A stretch of DNA of 64,000 nucleotides from Galeopsis tetrahit (lineage: Eukaryota > Streptophyta > Magnoliopsida > Lamiales > Lamiaceae). The stretch covers positions 72,618,265-72,682,264 of the forward strand of contig OY776121.1 of the NCBI GenBank assembly GCA_963675135.1, written 5' to 3'. Position 1 is the stretch's first letter, and each line of letters begins with the position of its first letter. The notes beneath the pieces are model-generated. The model saw only the letters and a program-made list of their open reading frames with translations, had not been told where the DNA came from and searched no databases. Shown here piece by piece: positions 49,028-59,805 of the stretch. The position numbers were made by a program, and so were the translations under genes.

Positions 49028-49777
49028 TTAGCGAGGACGAGTATCAAAAGTTTTAGCCCTCGTGTCTGGTCGCGAGGAGCGATGATGATGTTTACCAGCA
49101 GTAAGTGCAGATGCAGGCATTACGGCTGAGGATGGTCGCGAGGCAATTTGAACCTCGGCGCTGAGGAGCTTGTCGCAGAGCTCAGCAAAGGTGATGGGCT
49201 GTTCGCGAGCTTGGATGGCATTGGCAATGTCATTGTAAGATTCGTCAAGGCCAGTGAGGACTTGGAGAGTGACGTCCTCGGCATCAGAGGAAATGCCGAG
49301 GAGAGCAAGCTCGTCGACTACAGAGCGAACTTCCATGAGGAAGTCGGAGACCGGGCGAGCACCTTTGGACAGAGAGCGGAACTTGGTTTTGAGGGCAAGA
49401 ATGCGACCTCGCGAGGGCTTTCCATACATGCTCTCAAGCATTTTCCAGGCTTCGCATGAGGTTTTTGACGATGCAACAAAGGGTATTAGTTCCGGGGACA
49501 TAGATCCGACCATGGCTGAGAAAATGAGGTTGTCCTGACACACCCACAGGTCGTGTGCATGGTTGGGAACGGTGGCAGTGGTGTTGGTGGTGCCGTCGGC
49601 GGCTGGGATTGTAGCCGAGGGGCATGGATGTGTGCCCAAGACATAGCCTAGGAGATTGTGTCCAGTGAGGAGAAGGCGAAGCTGGAAAGACCAAGCGCCA
49701 TAGTTGGTGGAGTTGAGCTTCAAGGACATATTTGCAAGTCCTTTGAAGGTGATCGGTGATGGAGGGGAAGCGGCCAT
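49028..49777 (-). CDS. Copia gag polypeptide
   Basis: 249 residues from the ATG at 49777 to a TAA at 49028-49030. It matches the plant Copia gag (UBN2/DUF4219-like) pattern: LNSTNYGAWSFQLRLLL near the N-terminus, then DNLIFSAMVGSM, CEAWKMLESMYG, LKTKFRSL and a coiled VRSVVDELALLGIS segment. The TAA is in the same frame as the zinc knuckle that follows directly, so it is an in-frame stop inside what is normally one polyprotein. It may be a mutation, or it may let gag be made alone. I favour mutation because the zinc knuckle is cut off. Confidence 0.9.
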   Translation of the reverse strand: MAASPPSPITFKGLANMSLKLNSTNYGAWSFQLRLLLTGHNLLGYVLGTHPCPSATIPAADGTTNTTATVPNHAHDLWVCQDNLIFSAMVGSMSPELIPFVASSKTSCEAWKMLESMYGKPSRGRILALKTKFRSLSKGARPVSDFLMEVRSVVDELALLGISSDAEDVTLQVLTGLDESYNDIANAIQAREQPITFAELCDKLLSAEVQIASRPSSAVMPASALTAGKHHHRSSRPDTRAKTFDTRPR

Positions 49778-49837
49778 TGGTTTGAGTGGAGCAGCGGAGA
49801 GAGGGGAGGTGCAGCAATGAGAGAGGCGTCGTAAGAC

Positions 49838-49937
49838 GAATGGCGGCGGCGGCGCTTCTGAGGCGAAGGCGGCGGCGGCAGAATGTGTAGCGGCGGCGGC
49901 GGCTAGGGTTTGTAGCGGCGGCGGCGGCGGCGGCGGC
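49838..49937. repeat. CGG trinucleotide-rich leader of the Copia element
   Basis: GGC/CGG runs separated by TAGGGTTTG (AAACCCTA telo-box on the minus strand) lie between the primer-binding site and gag. They probably form the GC-rich leader of the transcript. Confidence 0.8.
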
Positions 49938-49969
49938 TAGGGTTTGGATCAGGCGTGAGCCAAATGACT

Positions 49970-49980
49970 CGATGATACCA
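49970..49980 (-). promoter_or_regulatory. Primer-binding site
   Basis: Minus strand TGGTATCATCG directly downstream of the 5' LTR. The first eight bases match the complement of the plant initiator tRNA-Met 3' end. Confidence 0.8.
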
Positions 49981-50179
49981 TATAGAAAAATAAAGAATAT
50001 TGGAAATATGATTTCTTGATTAATTTCTAAAGGTGATTTACAATGGGTATTTATACATGAGATAGTTAGGTCTAACCTAACCTTAATGGGCTTTATAAGA
50101 GAGCCCATAGAGAACTAAGATGGGCCTATACTATATAGTAAATGAGAATAAGAGTGTATTTACTAATATAGGTCCAATA
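49981..50179 (-). repeat. 5' LTR of the Copia element
   Basis: 199 bp, near-identical to 44889-45086. The near-identity suggests a fairly recent insertion. The termini TATTG..CTATA are non-canonical. Confidence 0.95.
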
Positions 50180-50184
50180 TATAG

Positions 50185-52066
50185 TGACTCTAATATATTG
50201 TATAGGATCTAAATTGAGTGCATTGGGACATCATAAATGATTATGCTATTCATTTGTCAAAATAAAATCATCTTTTTTTAACGAAAAACCATATATATAT
50301 ATATATCTTTTTTTTTCCCGACCGGGTAACTTTAGGATGTGTGTGATATATACATGCAGTAAAATGGAGATGTGAACGTTTGTGTAATGTCTTAATCTCA
50401 TTTCTATATGGTCCTTTTCCAGTCATCCGCTATATATATCGTTTATACATGAGACGGACATCATTTATTTTATTATATGATCCGTCGGTTTATAAACAGT
50501 ACCACTTCAATTAAGTTTTACAGCGAAACATAACTTAAATACTTAAATGAAGATATGTATAAAATTGTTTCACATACTCCCTAATATGCTTATAATTTTT
50601 GGTAGACAGGGGGCACTTACATATATAAACTTGCTCACTGACCTAGTTTTTTTGTTTACTAATTAATTTATTCTGGACGTATATAAATTCTTAAATATTA
50701 CGGGTACCGTTCTATGGATATTCGTAGGGTACGTTTGATAGCACAAATGATTTGAGTGAGATTAAGATGATATCTAAACTTTTTACATTTTACATTTTAA
50801 ACTATAATTTATCTTTAATTTAAATTATCAAACAACCTATAAAAATGAGATAAAAAATATATTTAATCTAAGTTATCAAATTTAAGTTCTGCTATATAAT
50901 TAAATAGCCGGCTTTCTTAAGATTAATTAAGCTAGCCCTCTTTTAGAAGCCCCATGCACCTAAAAATCTATATATTCATTACTAAGTCTAAGGTTATTGC
51001 TTGATTGTACGACTGATAACTGATCAGAAAATGATAAAATTATTGAACACGCTATGCAATAATCGAATTATCACATATACACTACACTTAGTGATATAAT
51101 TAAATGTGATAATAGGAAAATATATAAAGAGCGACATTTGTGTGTACCAATTATATTGCGCGACTAGGGATAAAGTTTATCACATATAAAAAATGATTGA
51201 AAAGTTATATAATGAAAATTATTAGTTCAGGTGAAGAAAAATATATTAAAAAACATTAATATTAAATGTTCAACATACAAACTAATATTATTTTTATATA
51301 AATTAATCTTTATTTTTTTTTGTGCCTATGTAAGTCCACCTACTATTTTTATTTTTTATTTTTAAATATGAGTTAAAATGCATGGAATTAAAATTGCATC
51401 GATTTCATGATGCAACTAATGCATTCGTAGAAGTTATTGTCATATTTAAACATATGCACATGATTGCATTTGTTTGTTTGTACGTACAAATAATTAATCC
51501 CACATGCACCAATTGAAGGTTGTCATGTTATTGCACTCTCTTCTTATGGTTAGATGTCATCTATCTATTTATACAACCTATAAATGCGATTTGATGGAAT
51601 TTATTAAATATATCATAGAATATAAGTACCACAAAAAAGTGAAAAATACATTGCAATTCGTAGCATCCATGTGCAATAATTAATCATCTGACATGTTAAT
51701 TAGAAAGACAAATTTAAACAACTCCACATTGTTCCCATTTGTTCTTGAATATTTACAGTAAGTGAATAAAAAAAATGTATTAATCAAAATAATATACCGT
51801 ACTTGTACTATATATACCTTAGTATAATCTAACAACAAAAAAATAAAAAAGGATCGGAAGCCAACAATTAATATCCCTTGCAAGGCCAAAACTCGCAAAA
51901 AGATTAAAATCTTCATTATTTTCTCATAAAATTGTATATATATATATATTATAGACAACATTATATAATTTTTGCCACTAAGTCCCTTTCAGAGAAATGT
52001 GACAGTTAACTCCCAAAAAAGAAAATCCCAAAAAATAATAGAAAAATAAAAGAAGAAATTAAAATA
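50185..52066. other. AT-rich intergenic DNA
   Basis: No gene. A short weak inverted repeat (AGGGTACGTTTGATA at 50726 and TATCAAACAACCT at 50826) could be a small Tourist-like MITE, without a clear target duplication. The right end should contain the 3' untranslated region of the Dof gene. Confidence 0.5.
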
Positions 52067-52876
52067 TCAAGGAGAAAAATCATAGGCAGAAAGATCAAAA
52101 GAGGGCCAATTGTCTGCAGAGATTCTCAACTGATCATCATCAGGTGAAAATAGTCTAAAATCTTCCACCTGCACCAATGGTTCTATGCTTTGAAATGTTG
52201 TACTCTCTAACCGTAATATATCTGCAACTAGTTCATCACAAAGTACACCCTGCTCAAGCTCAAAAGCCTTGGGATCTTGGAACACCAATTCTTGACCACT
52301 AATATCATGACACGTGGAGAATTGAGAAATCACTTGCTGCATCTGATCATCTCCCCCATTAGTATATTCCAATGGCTTTTGATATTCAAACATTGTACTA
52401 ATATCTTCCATTTGGCTATTCTCTGATGATCCACTACTTGCTCCAACGCTTGAAGAGTACTCCTCATTCTCCACATCTTGGTTCACATATTTTGCGAAAA
52501 CCGCGGCCATATCGATAACCGCGCCATTGCTCGACTCATCGGTGGACCCCACATTGCATGTGAAGTCGTGGCCGGGGCCGTCCCCAGCCACTTGCCTAGC
52601 AGCTCTGGATCGGCGGCTCTTACGACAGCCGCCTCCAACCGGCACGTTCCGCAAGGATCCGCCTTTGGTCCAGTACCTTCGGCAGGCCTTGCAGAAGTAC
52701 CGGGGCTGCGAAAGGCTATAGTTGTTGTAGTAGCAAAATTTGGTGTTGGATGAAGCACATCTAGGGCAATTTGGTGCTAACTCTTGAATGTTGTTATATT
52801 TCCATTTGGTTGGGGCTCCTTTTTCTATGACCAATGGCCTAAATCCAATTGTGTTTGAGTAGTCACTAGTGAACAT
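52067..52876 (-). CDS. Dof-type zinc finger transcription factor
   Basis: A single exon of 269 residues from the ATG at 52876. The Dof domain at about residues 35-88 has the CX2C-X21-CX2C zinc ligands at C37, C40, C62 and C65, with the hallmark NTKFCYYNNYSLSQPRYFC, RRYWTKGGSLRNVPVGGG and CRKSRRSR basic tail. Dof proteins are plant-specific nuclear factors that bind AAAG cores. The rest is acidic, Ser/Glu-rich and of low conservation, as usual in this family, and probably holds activation or interaction segments. I cannot assign the orthologue. A TATA box lies about 140 bp upstream. No defect was seen. Confidence 0.95.
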   Translation of the reverse strand: MFTSDYSNTIGFRPLVIEKGAPTKWKYNNIQELAPNCPRCASSNTKFCYYNNYSLSQPRYFCKACRRYWTKGGSLRNVPVGGGCRKSRRSRAARQVAGDGPGHDFTCNVGSTDESSNGAVIDMAAVFAKYVNQDVENEEYSSSVGASSGSSENSQMEDISTMFEYQKPLEYTNGGDDQMQQVISQFSTCHDISGQELVFQDPKAFELEQGVLCDELVADILRLESTTFQSIEPLVQVEDFRLFSPDDDQLRISADNWPSFDLSAYDFSP

Positions 52877-53016
52877 TTTTGGAGATTTGTTTTTGGTACG
52901 TTAGCTAGAAGAAATTAAGAATGAGAAGATTCAAAAGATAGAGAATTTGAGAGAGTGTGGTTTGTTGAGAAAGGAGGGGATTAATATATAATGATAGTGT
53001 GTATACATGTGGAGTC

Positions 53017-53027
53017 ATATATATATA
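53017..53027 (-). promoter_or_regulatory. Probable TATA box of the Dof gene
   Basis: Minus strand CTATATATATAT lies about 140-150 bp upstream of the Dof start codon, followed by a plausible purine-rich leader (AGAGAATTTGAGAGAG appears in the complement orientation). The position fits a core promoter; it is inferred only. Confidence 0.45.
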
Positions 53028-53372
53028 GGGTGTGGCATTGGCTAGTTTCAGAGTATAGATGTTTTTGGTGGGTAGGGTAAAGGGTTGGGATAATTTTTTT
53101 TTATAATTTAATACTCCATATTACACATACATTTTCGATCTATATATTAATTTATTAATGTCTTAATGCTTTTTTGAATATTTCGTGTCTTGATTTTTAA
53201 AATATTCGAGTTTTTTTTCTAGTTATGTTATATATCTCATATTTTAACATTATTGACACTCTATGTATAAATTAAATACTTAATATACCCTTCATTACAT
53301 TATTAATCATAATCTTTTCATACATACAAATATATGCATTTTATTTCATGCGATTGTCTAGATAATATATTA

Positions 53373-53606
53373 CTCCCTCTGTCCACCAAAAGTGTGCTCA
53401 CTTTTTTTTATATATGCTTTTAAAAAAATTATATTTTAATTATAAAGAATATATTTAATATAATGAGTAAAAAATATATTTGATAGATACTCAATCTTGT
53501 TAGTAAAGTAGAAAAAATATTCAAAAGTTAACTATTTAAATAGAATAAGCACGTTTTTTGTGGACCCAAAAAAAGAAATGAGCACACTTTTGGTGGACGG
53601 AGGGAG
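53373..53606. mobile_element. Stowaway MITE (Tc1/Mariner)
   Basis: Begins CTCCCTCTGTCCACCAAAAG and ends with the complement (TTTTGGTGGACGGAGGGAG), flanked by TA on both sides. 234 bp with an AT-rich centre. It lies about 0.5 kb upstream of the Dof gene and could affect its upstream regulatory DNA. Confidence 0.93.
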
Positions 53607-53608
53607 TA

Positions 53609-55721
53609 CTTTTTTTCATCTCATATCTTCACGAAAATTAAGAAAGAGTAATAAAGAAATAATATTTGAGTTCTATTCTACGAGTACTGGGTAAGGCTCT
53701 ATCTGTGAACTTTTATGTATTTTTGGATATTTCTCATATATATATAACCAAGTTTTATATACTAATACAAAGCATTTTACTTTTTTTTTTTTTAATGGGA
53801 TTGGGGGGTGCATGGAGTGATATGCGTTGATTCATTGTGGGCGGTGAGCGAGGCGTTAGGAGTACGGAAGAAATCACATGGCATGGTGATGCAATTAAAA
53901 TATAATCATCTTCATCGGGAGCTAATTGTTTACGTTTGGGAATGTGGCATTTCTTCATTGGCTCCCATCACCCTTTGCTCACACGTTTCCATTCCCATTT
54001 TTGCATCTAGGCACTCGTGAAATTTACCTTTCTTTTTTCTTTTTAAGGAATTTCTTATTATTCTCCATTAAGTTATAAAAGTAGTAGTTGTTGAATAGTC
54101 AAGAATTTTGTATCTCTACTAGTAAAATCGAAACAACGGCTACGTATCGGTTATAAATAATGTGTTAACCGCGTATATATCCAAGCATAAGATGATAATT
54201 GAATTTTACTGTATTTTCCTTTATCATTAATAGGATGGCATTATATATATATATATACATGGTATGTATAAAATTGAATTTCTTAACTTTCATTTGAAAT
54301 ATGATTGGCCACACTGTAAAGATACTCTACAACTCTTATATTCTTTACAAAAAATCCATAAAAACCTAGCCTATACATTTTTTTAAGAAGAAAACGTAGT
54401 GTATATAAATACTTGTCTGACAGAAATATATATATTTTTTAAATACCTATTTTTATATATATGAATGACAAAATTTTATTTGCATCGTGCAGCTGCAATT
54501 GGAGATGAACTTATTTATAAGAAAAATGAAAATATAATTATAAGTGGTATATGAAGACATGAATTAATTCATATAAAAAAGTACTCTCACCATTTAGAAA
54601 ATGTGGTACTAATTATTTTTTGAGTTGTCCACGTAAAATGTGTATGCTTCTTTTCTTTAGAAATATATATATACTCCACTGCATTTACTTTTATTTTCTT
54701 TATATTTTATTTGTAAATAAATAATATTCTTACAATATGTGTAAAAAGAACAAACACGCTATACATGAACGGATAGTGTATAAATTTGTAGTAGTGGTGA
54801 ATTCAAAATTTTGAGGTTGGAGATCATAAGAAAGATATTAAATAAAAGCCAAAATTTTATTTTAGACAATCTCATGCAGAAATGCGTTCTTTTTACTATA
54901 TATAATACGATCGAGTATGACCCATAAATTTGTAGAGTACAACCTAATTAACACTCATACAATTATACAAAGTCTAAGGTTTTTTTTAAAAAAATTATAA
55001 CTAACAATCAAATTAAATTACAATCAATTTTTTAAAACGATCTACGACATCATCATCAGAAATTCGTATGTAACAAACTTTACAATAAAATTAATCAAAC
55101 GATCATTTAATAAAACCATACATAATCATTTAATAATTGATCATTCGCACAATTAGCCATTTCTTAATTGAATAATAGATAGTTTAATGGAGTATAAGAT
55201 TAAAACATTATGATTATAATACTACAATAAAATTTCGTTAAAACAAAATACAATAAATCCACAATTTAAAGAACAATTCGAACAATCTCAATTAAATTAA
55301 TTTAACATACATGCATGTATATAACAAATTAAATTAGAGATGCCAGAATTAGCCCTAACCCATATTATAGCTTACAAACTCAAACCAAATTCATTAATAT
55401 ATAAATTAACTCAACTAATCAAATTAATTAATAAGCATGAATTAATTAATTGTTGGACCATATTTGCTTAGTCTATTTTCAGATATGTATATCATATTTT
55501 GGGGATACACTCTTTTTTAGGTACCATATATGAGATAGTAAGAGGCATTTTTCTTTTTAGTACTTTATAATTACTATAAGAGTTGATATTTTTCAGATAA
55601 AATAATTATTTTCATTCACTGATTTTTGTAATTCACAAATTATATAAAAAAGGAAAAATAGTTTGATTGAATTTTTTTTTATTCAAAATTGGATCAAAAT
55701 TACACAAGATATATATATATA
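53609..55721. other. AT-rich intergenic DNA
   Basis: No gene could be supported. A somewhat less AT-rich stretch at 53800-54020 has small open frames on both strands (70 and 67 codons) with no family resemblance; it may be a relic of an unknown sequence. Confidence 0.5.
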
Positions 55722-56395
55722 CTAGTGCAAAACCCACAAATTTTATGGGGATTGTAAAAAAAATTATAAAAGAAAATGGTAAAAAGAATTGAGAAAAAAA
55801 AAGAGGGAGAGAGAAATTTCTTATAAGAAAATTTAGGAGAATAGAAAGAGATGGGAGAGAGAAAAAATGAAAAAAATTGTATTGAAAAAAAAAAGTAAAA
55901 TAAAATATTGAGAAGACCTATAAAAAGGAAGAGAGAGAGGAATTGAACAAAACTGTAAAATAAAATAATTGTAAATTGTGAGAAAATTAAAAAATTAAAA
56001 TGAGAAAAGTGAGATGGAGAGAATAAGATTCAGAAATAGTATATAAGAGTAGATATTATTATTTTAAAATATAATTAAATTATTTATTTATAAATTTAAT
56101 TTAATGTTCAAATTTTTTTAAATTCATACTCATGCTAAATTTACAATAAAAAATAAAATTAGTAGAAATGAAGAATGAGGGGAGAAAATAAATATGAGAA
56201 ATTTTGATGGTCAAAAAAAGAAAATAAGAAAGAGAAAATAAAAAGGACAAGTTGATAATGCAGTTAAAAGAAAGATGAGAGAGAAAAAAAAAAGAAAATA
56301 ATGTGAAATTCTTATAAAATGAGAAAATGCAAATGGAAAGAATTTGGAGTGACACGTAGGAGAGAGAAGATTCAGAATTAGTATATAAGGGTTGA
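55722..56395 (-). mobile_element. Small Helitron(s) with two 5' ends
   Basis: On the minus strand the 3' end has a hairpin (CCCATAAAATTTGTGGG, 55733-55749) followed by TTTTGCACTAG ending at 55722, with T next. Two possible 5' TC ends exist: TCTACTCTTATATACTA at 56053 and TCAACCCTTATATACTAATT at 56395. Each is preceded by A and followed by similar sequence (CTGAATCTT). Either a 332-bp element lies within or next to a second one, or one element gained a new 5' end. Confidence 0.6.
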
Positions 56396-57439
56396 TATAT
56401 ATGAGTATTGATTTTTTTATTTTTTTCAAAATTAGGTTAAAATTTAAGCTGTTAAATTTGTATCAGGTATTTCATATACATTGTATTAGGATTTTAAAAA
56501 AATGCCTATCAACATTTAATATTTATTAGTTGATGGGTACGTACTGGGAGTTGCCAAAATAAATGAAATCGAAATATAATAATTAAATAACCTTCATATT
56601 TTCCTACACCAGAATTACTCTTTTTTTTAGAGGGGTAATTAACTCTCTTTCCGTGTTTCTTTCCTTTTCATTTCAGTACTCCAACAATTTTAGCGTGGAC
56701 CAAAATCAAATTCAGCGAATTTCACTCGTCTAGGGATCAACAAAGAATTACTAGTACTTGTATATCATTAATAAATTGTAAGAATTCATGAGAAATTGTG
56801 CACTCCACTAGCCCATGTGCCTACGTGGCACGCTTTCCTTCTTAAACTGGATATTTTTTTTAGAGAAAAGTTACAAAATTGTACTATTAATTATTTTTTA
56901 TTGAGTAAGAAATTATCAAAAACCTTAAAAATAATAACGGCCTCTTAACAGTACTACTTTGATTTCCGCGTTGCATTTCATATCACTACACTGATTCAAT
57001 TTTTTTTGAGACAGATTCAATTAATTTGATAATAGTCAACCTATTCATTCGAAAATAAAATACTAGAGTATATAAACAAGTCAAACTTCGTGTTCCCATG
57101 GCCATTGCTTTCTTTTTTCTGATTGGCCTCTTCTTTTCTTGGGGTATACAATACTCCCACCAATTAGGTTTTGCTCATTCCAATCATTTGCAATTTAGTA
57201 GTACTATATGATAATAATTCTGTGTGAATTATATTAGATGAAATGTATACCAAAAATTAAAATTTAATAAGAAAATACTTCAAATTCTTTAACACTTGAA
57301 TCTTCTATTTTGAGTCCAATTCTACTAAATAGCACATAGAAGACTTTCTCTATTGAGTCTTTCTGATCAGTTGAATGTTCATGCGACAAACTTCATATTT
57401 ATGCTTAAATTTACAATACAAAAAAAGTATTCAAATAGA
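56396..57439. other. AT-rich intergenic DNA
   Basis: No gene or clear repeat ends were found. A CACTACA sequence at 56984 was considered as the left end of the next element, but the bases that follow do not match its right end. Confidence 0.5.
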
Positions 57440-57777
57440 GAGGGATTCGGCGAGGGAAAACTCCTCTTTAACATGAATAACGAGGGATTTTCCTTGCCAG
57501 AATTTCCTCGCTATTTTTTGTTGAGCATTTTAATTTATCCCTCGCCTGACAGGGAGCATTAAATCCCTCGCCCTTTATCATTTTAAAAATAATGTCCCTC
57601 GTTAAATGGCGAGGGTCCGAGGGATTTGTAATTCCCTAGCTATTTTGCGAGGGTACGTTTTTTGAACCCTCGGTATTTCCCTCTCCATCTGCTCCCCTCG
57701 TAAAATCCCTCTCCATTTAACGAGGGATTACATACCCTCGCAATTTTCCCTTACAATTTTGACAATTATTTGTAGTG
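57440..57777. mobile_element. CACTA-like subterminal region
   Basis: About a dozen CGAGGG/CCCTCG motifs on both strands lie within 340 bp and finish at TTTGTAGTG (57777), the complement of a CACTACAAA terminus. Dense short subterminal repeats next to CACTA ends are typical of CACTA (EnSpm) elements. The left end was not found, so this may be a truncated or small non-autonomous copy. Confidence 0.5.
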
Positions 57778-58657
57778 TCAGTTTTCCCTAAATCGAATCT
57801 TTTCTCTTCAAACATTTAGTTTAAATACAACTTTCTAACATTTAAGTTGTTTCTAAACTAACTATCTTGTGATTTTCTATCCTAAAAAATTTTGACTTAG
57901 ACAAATGATCATTAAGGGGTAATTTTTATTTATTTTTATCTAATCAAAATCATATTTTTATATATATTGCAAAATATATTTAACCATAAATATATATACT
58001 CCTACATATTTGAGACGTGGGTGTTATTTAGAGTAAAAATGAGGGTGGGTGATAGGTGATAAAATATTTTTATTTATAATAAAGTACATTGAATTATATA
58101 AAAAAATCAAAATCTTATATATTGACTTTCGAATTAAATGAGGATTAAGATCACAAAATACAAAATAAGCACATCCTTAATTTCACGTTGCCAAGAAGTC
58201 AAAAGTCCAAAATTTTAGGTCCACGTGAAATGAATTATAGATGTACTTTCAGTACTCCCTTTAACAAAGCCCACAAAAGATAAAAAAAGTATATAAAAAT
58301 ATGGTCCAAATCTAAAAAAAAGACTAAAAATCACTCCCTCCATACACAAAATGTAGTCCAACAAAAATGAGGTATATATTTTAACGAAAATATATATAAA
58401 AAAATAAAGTAATTATTGTAAGCTATTGTGAGGTCAATTGAGGTATATATTTTAAGAAAAATATATATAAAAAAAATAAAGTAATTATTGTAGGGTATTG
58501 TAAGGTCAATTGTGAATAAAATGATTGTTTGTAAATAAAGTTGATAACAATTTAAGTAATTAAGTGATGATTTACATAAAGTGTATGAGACTACATTTTA
58601 TAGACGAAGAATATAAGACAAATGATAAAGACGTAAAAGGGACATCCAAAAGTAAAG
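57778..58657. other. AT-rich intergenic DNA
   Basis: No gene. It contains a decayed Stowaway-like element (listed separately) and short simple repeats. Confidence 0.5.
58334..58611. mobile_element. Decayed Stowaway-like MITE
   Basis: The left end CTCCCTCCATACACAAAATG is partly matched in inverted orientation at the right (CTACATTTTATAGACGAAGA). An internal ~72-bp segment with GAGGTATATATTTTAA is tandemly duplicated (about 58370-58510). Confidence 0.5.
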
Positions 58658-58937
58658 GGTACGGCTATTTGCACCTCCGTCTTTGTTATCCACACTCCCC
58701 CTTCTATTTATTAATTTAATAATGATATAATAAATCTAAAATACTCTTTTAAGTAAAGTTCAACTACAAAATATGCTCCGCTTTCAACATTTAAACTCAA
58801 ACCTAATGCAGTTATCCTCCTCCTCGTCGCTGTCACCACCACCACCACTTCCGGTTGCCAATTTCATCAAAACAATGTTAAAATCTTAGAAATTAAAAAA
58901 CAATCTTAGAAATCTTAGATTTTTTTTTTAAAATAAT

Positions 58938-59026
58938 TTTTGCCAAACCAGTGTCGAACATATACACTTTCGTCGACAAATTGTTGTCGACGAGAGTTAT
59001 ATTTTCGACACTCGTTTGTCAAAAAT
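58938..59026. repeat. Stem-loop module in MULE B3
   Basis: About 89 nt: TTGCCAAACCAGTGTCGAAC..CGTCGACAA pairs with TTGTCGACG..TTCGACACTCGTTTGTCAA. A second, AT-rich stem-loop follows at 59047-59137 (TTTTGACAATATTGA against TCAATATTAATTTGT). Confidence 0.78.
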
Positions 59027-59199
59027 TATATATAAAAAAAAAATTACTTTTGACAATATTGATTAAAAATATACACTCTAATCAACAACAATTTATCGAT
59101 AAAAGTGTATATGCTCAATATTAATTTGTAAAAAATTATTAAAAAACATACCTTAGTTGTTCCTACATGGAATGGGGCTTGGGGTGGATGAGGGTTTGG

Positions 59200-59509
59200 C
59201 CGCTTGGGGGGGGGGGGTGATGGGAGGGGTCGCGAGGGGTGGGGTAGGGGGGAGCTTTTTTTCTTTTCTTTTCTACTCCTGTTATCCCAGTTCATGGAGG
59301 TCTGAGGTGGGAGTGGGAGTGGAGTGGGGGAGGGGAGGGGAAGTGTGAGGGGTCGCGAGGGGTGGGGTAGGGGGGAGCTTATTTTCTTTTCTTTTCTTTT
59401 CTACTCCTGTTATCCCAGTTCATGGAGGTCTGAGGTGGGAGTGGGAGTGGAGTGGGGGAGGGGAGGGGAAGTGTGAGGGGTCGCGAGGGGTGGGGTAGGG
59501 GGGAGCTTT

Positions 59510-59541
<32 letters not shown>

Positions 59542-59770
59542 TCTACTCCTGTTATCCCAGTTCATGGAGGTCTGAGGTGGGAGTGGGAGTGGAGTGGGGG
59601 AGGGGAGGGGAAGTGTGAGGGGTCGCGAGGGGTGGGGTAGGGGGGAGCTTTTTTTCTTTTCTTTTCTTTTCTTTTCTACTCCTGTTATCCCAGTTCATGG
59701 AGGTCTGAGGTGGGAGTGGGAGTGGGAGTGGGAGTGGGAGTGGAGTGGGGGAGGGGAGGGGAAGTGTGGG
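59200..59770. repeat. G-rich minisatellite, units of about 128-142 bp
   Basis: Four units, shown by GTTATCCCAGTTCATGGAGG at 59281, 59409, 59551 and 59684. Each unit has GGGAGTGGGAGTGGAGTGGG, GGGGTCGCGAGGGGTGGGG and a T/C tract (TTTTCTTTTCTTTTC) of varying length. Small open frames repeat with the period and are not genes. Confidence 0.92.
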
Positions 59771-59805
59771 GCCCGGTGGGACGCCCGTGACGACAGGAAA
59801 AGACT

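Larger units (their letters stand above)
44889..50179 (-). mobile_element. Ty1/Copia retrotransposon, complete but disabled
   Basis: Two near-identical LTRs (44889-45086, 198 bp; 49981-50179, 199 bp) flank gag and pol on the minus strand. A perfect 5-bp target duplication TATAG lies at 44884-44888 and 50180-50184. Domain order is gag, zinc knuckle, protease, integrase, reverse transcriptase, RNase H, which is the Copia order. A primer-binding site starting TGGTATCA (initiator Met tRNA type) directly follows the 5' LTR, and a purine-rich tract (TTGAGGGGGCG) precedes the 3' LTR. LTR termini are TATTG..CTATA rather than TG..CA. Three breaks are visible: an in-frame stop after gag, an inserted hAT MITE, and a frame offset before reverse transcriptase. 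Confidence 0.96.
58658..59796. mobile_element. Family B MULE, right end missing (copy B3)
   Basis: The left terminus GGGTACGGCTATTTGCACC and the first ~250 bp align with the left part of the complete B copy at 62738 (CACCACTTCCGG and the following stem-loop region). The expected right terminus is absent; the element passes into a G-rich minisatellite and then the target duplication of the A2 insertion. Confidence 0.65.

Noticed and set aside
50726..50838. Possible Tourist-like MITE
   Set aside because: The inverted ends are short with several mismatches and no 3-bp target duplication could be fixed.
53755..54020. Small open frames on both strands (67 and 70 codons)
   Set aside because: No domain and no splice context; either strand could be open by chance.
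56984..57777. Complete CACTA element from the CACTACA at 56984 to TAGTG at 57777
   Set aside because: The bases after the left CACTACA do not match the inner bases of the right end, and the 3-bp flanks differ.
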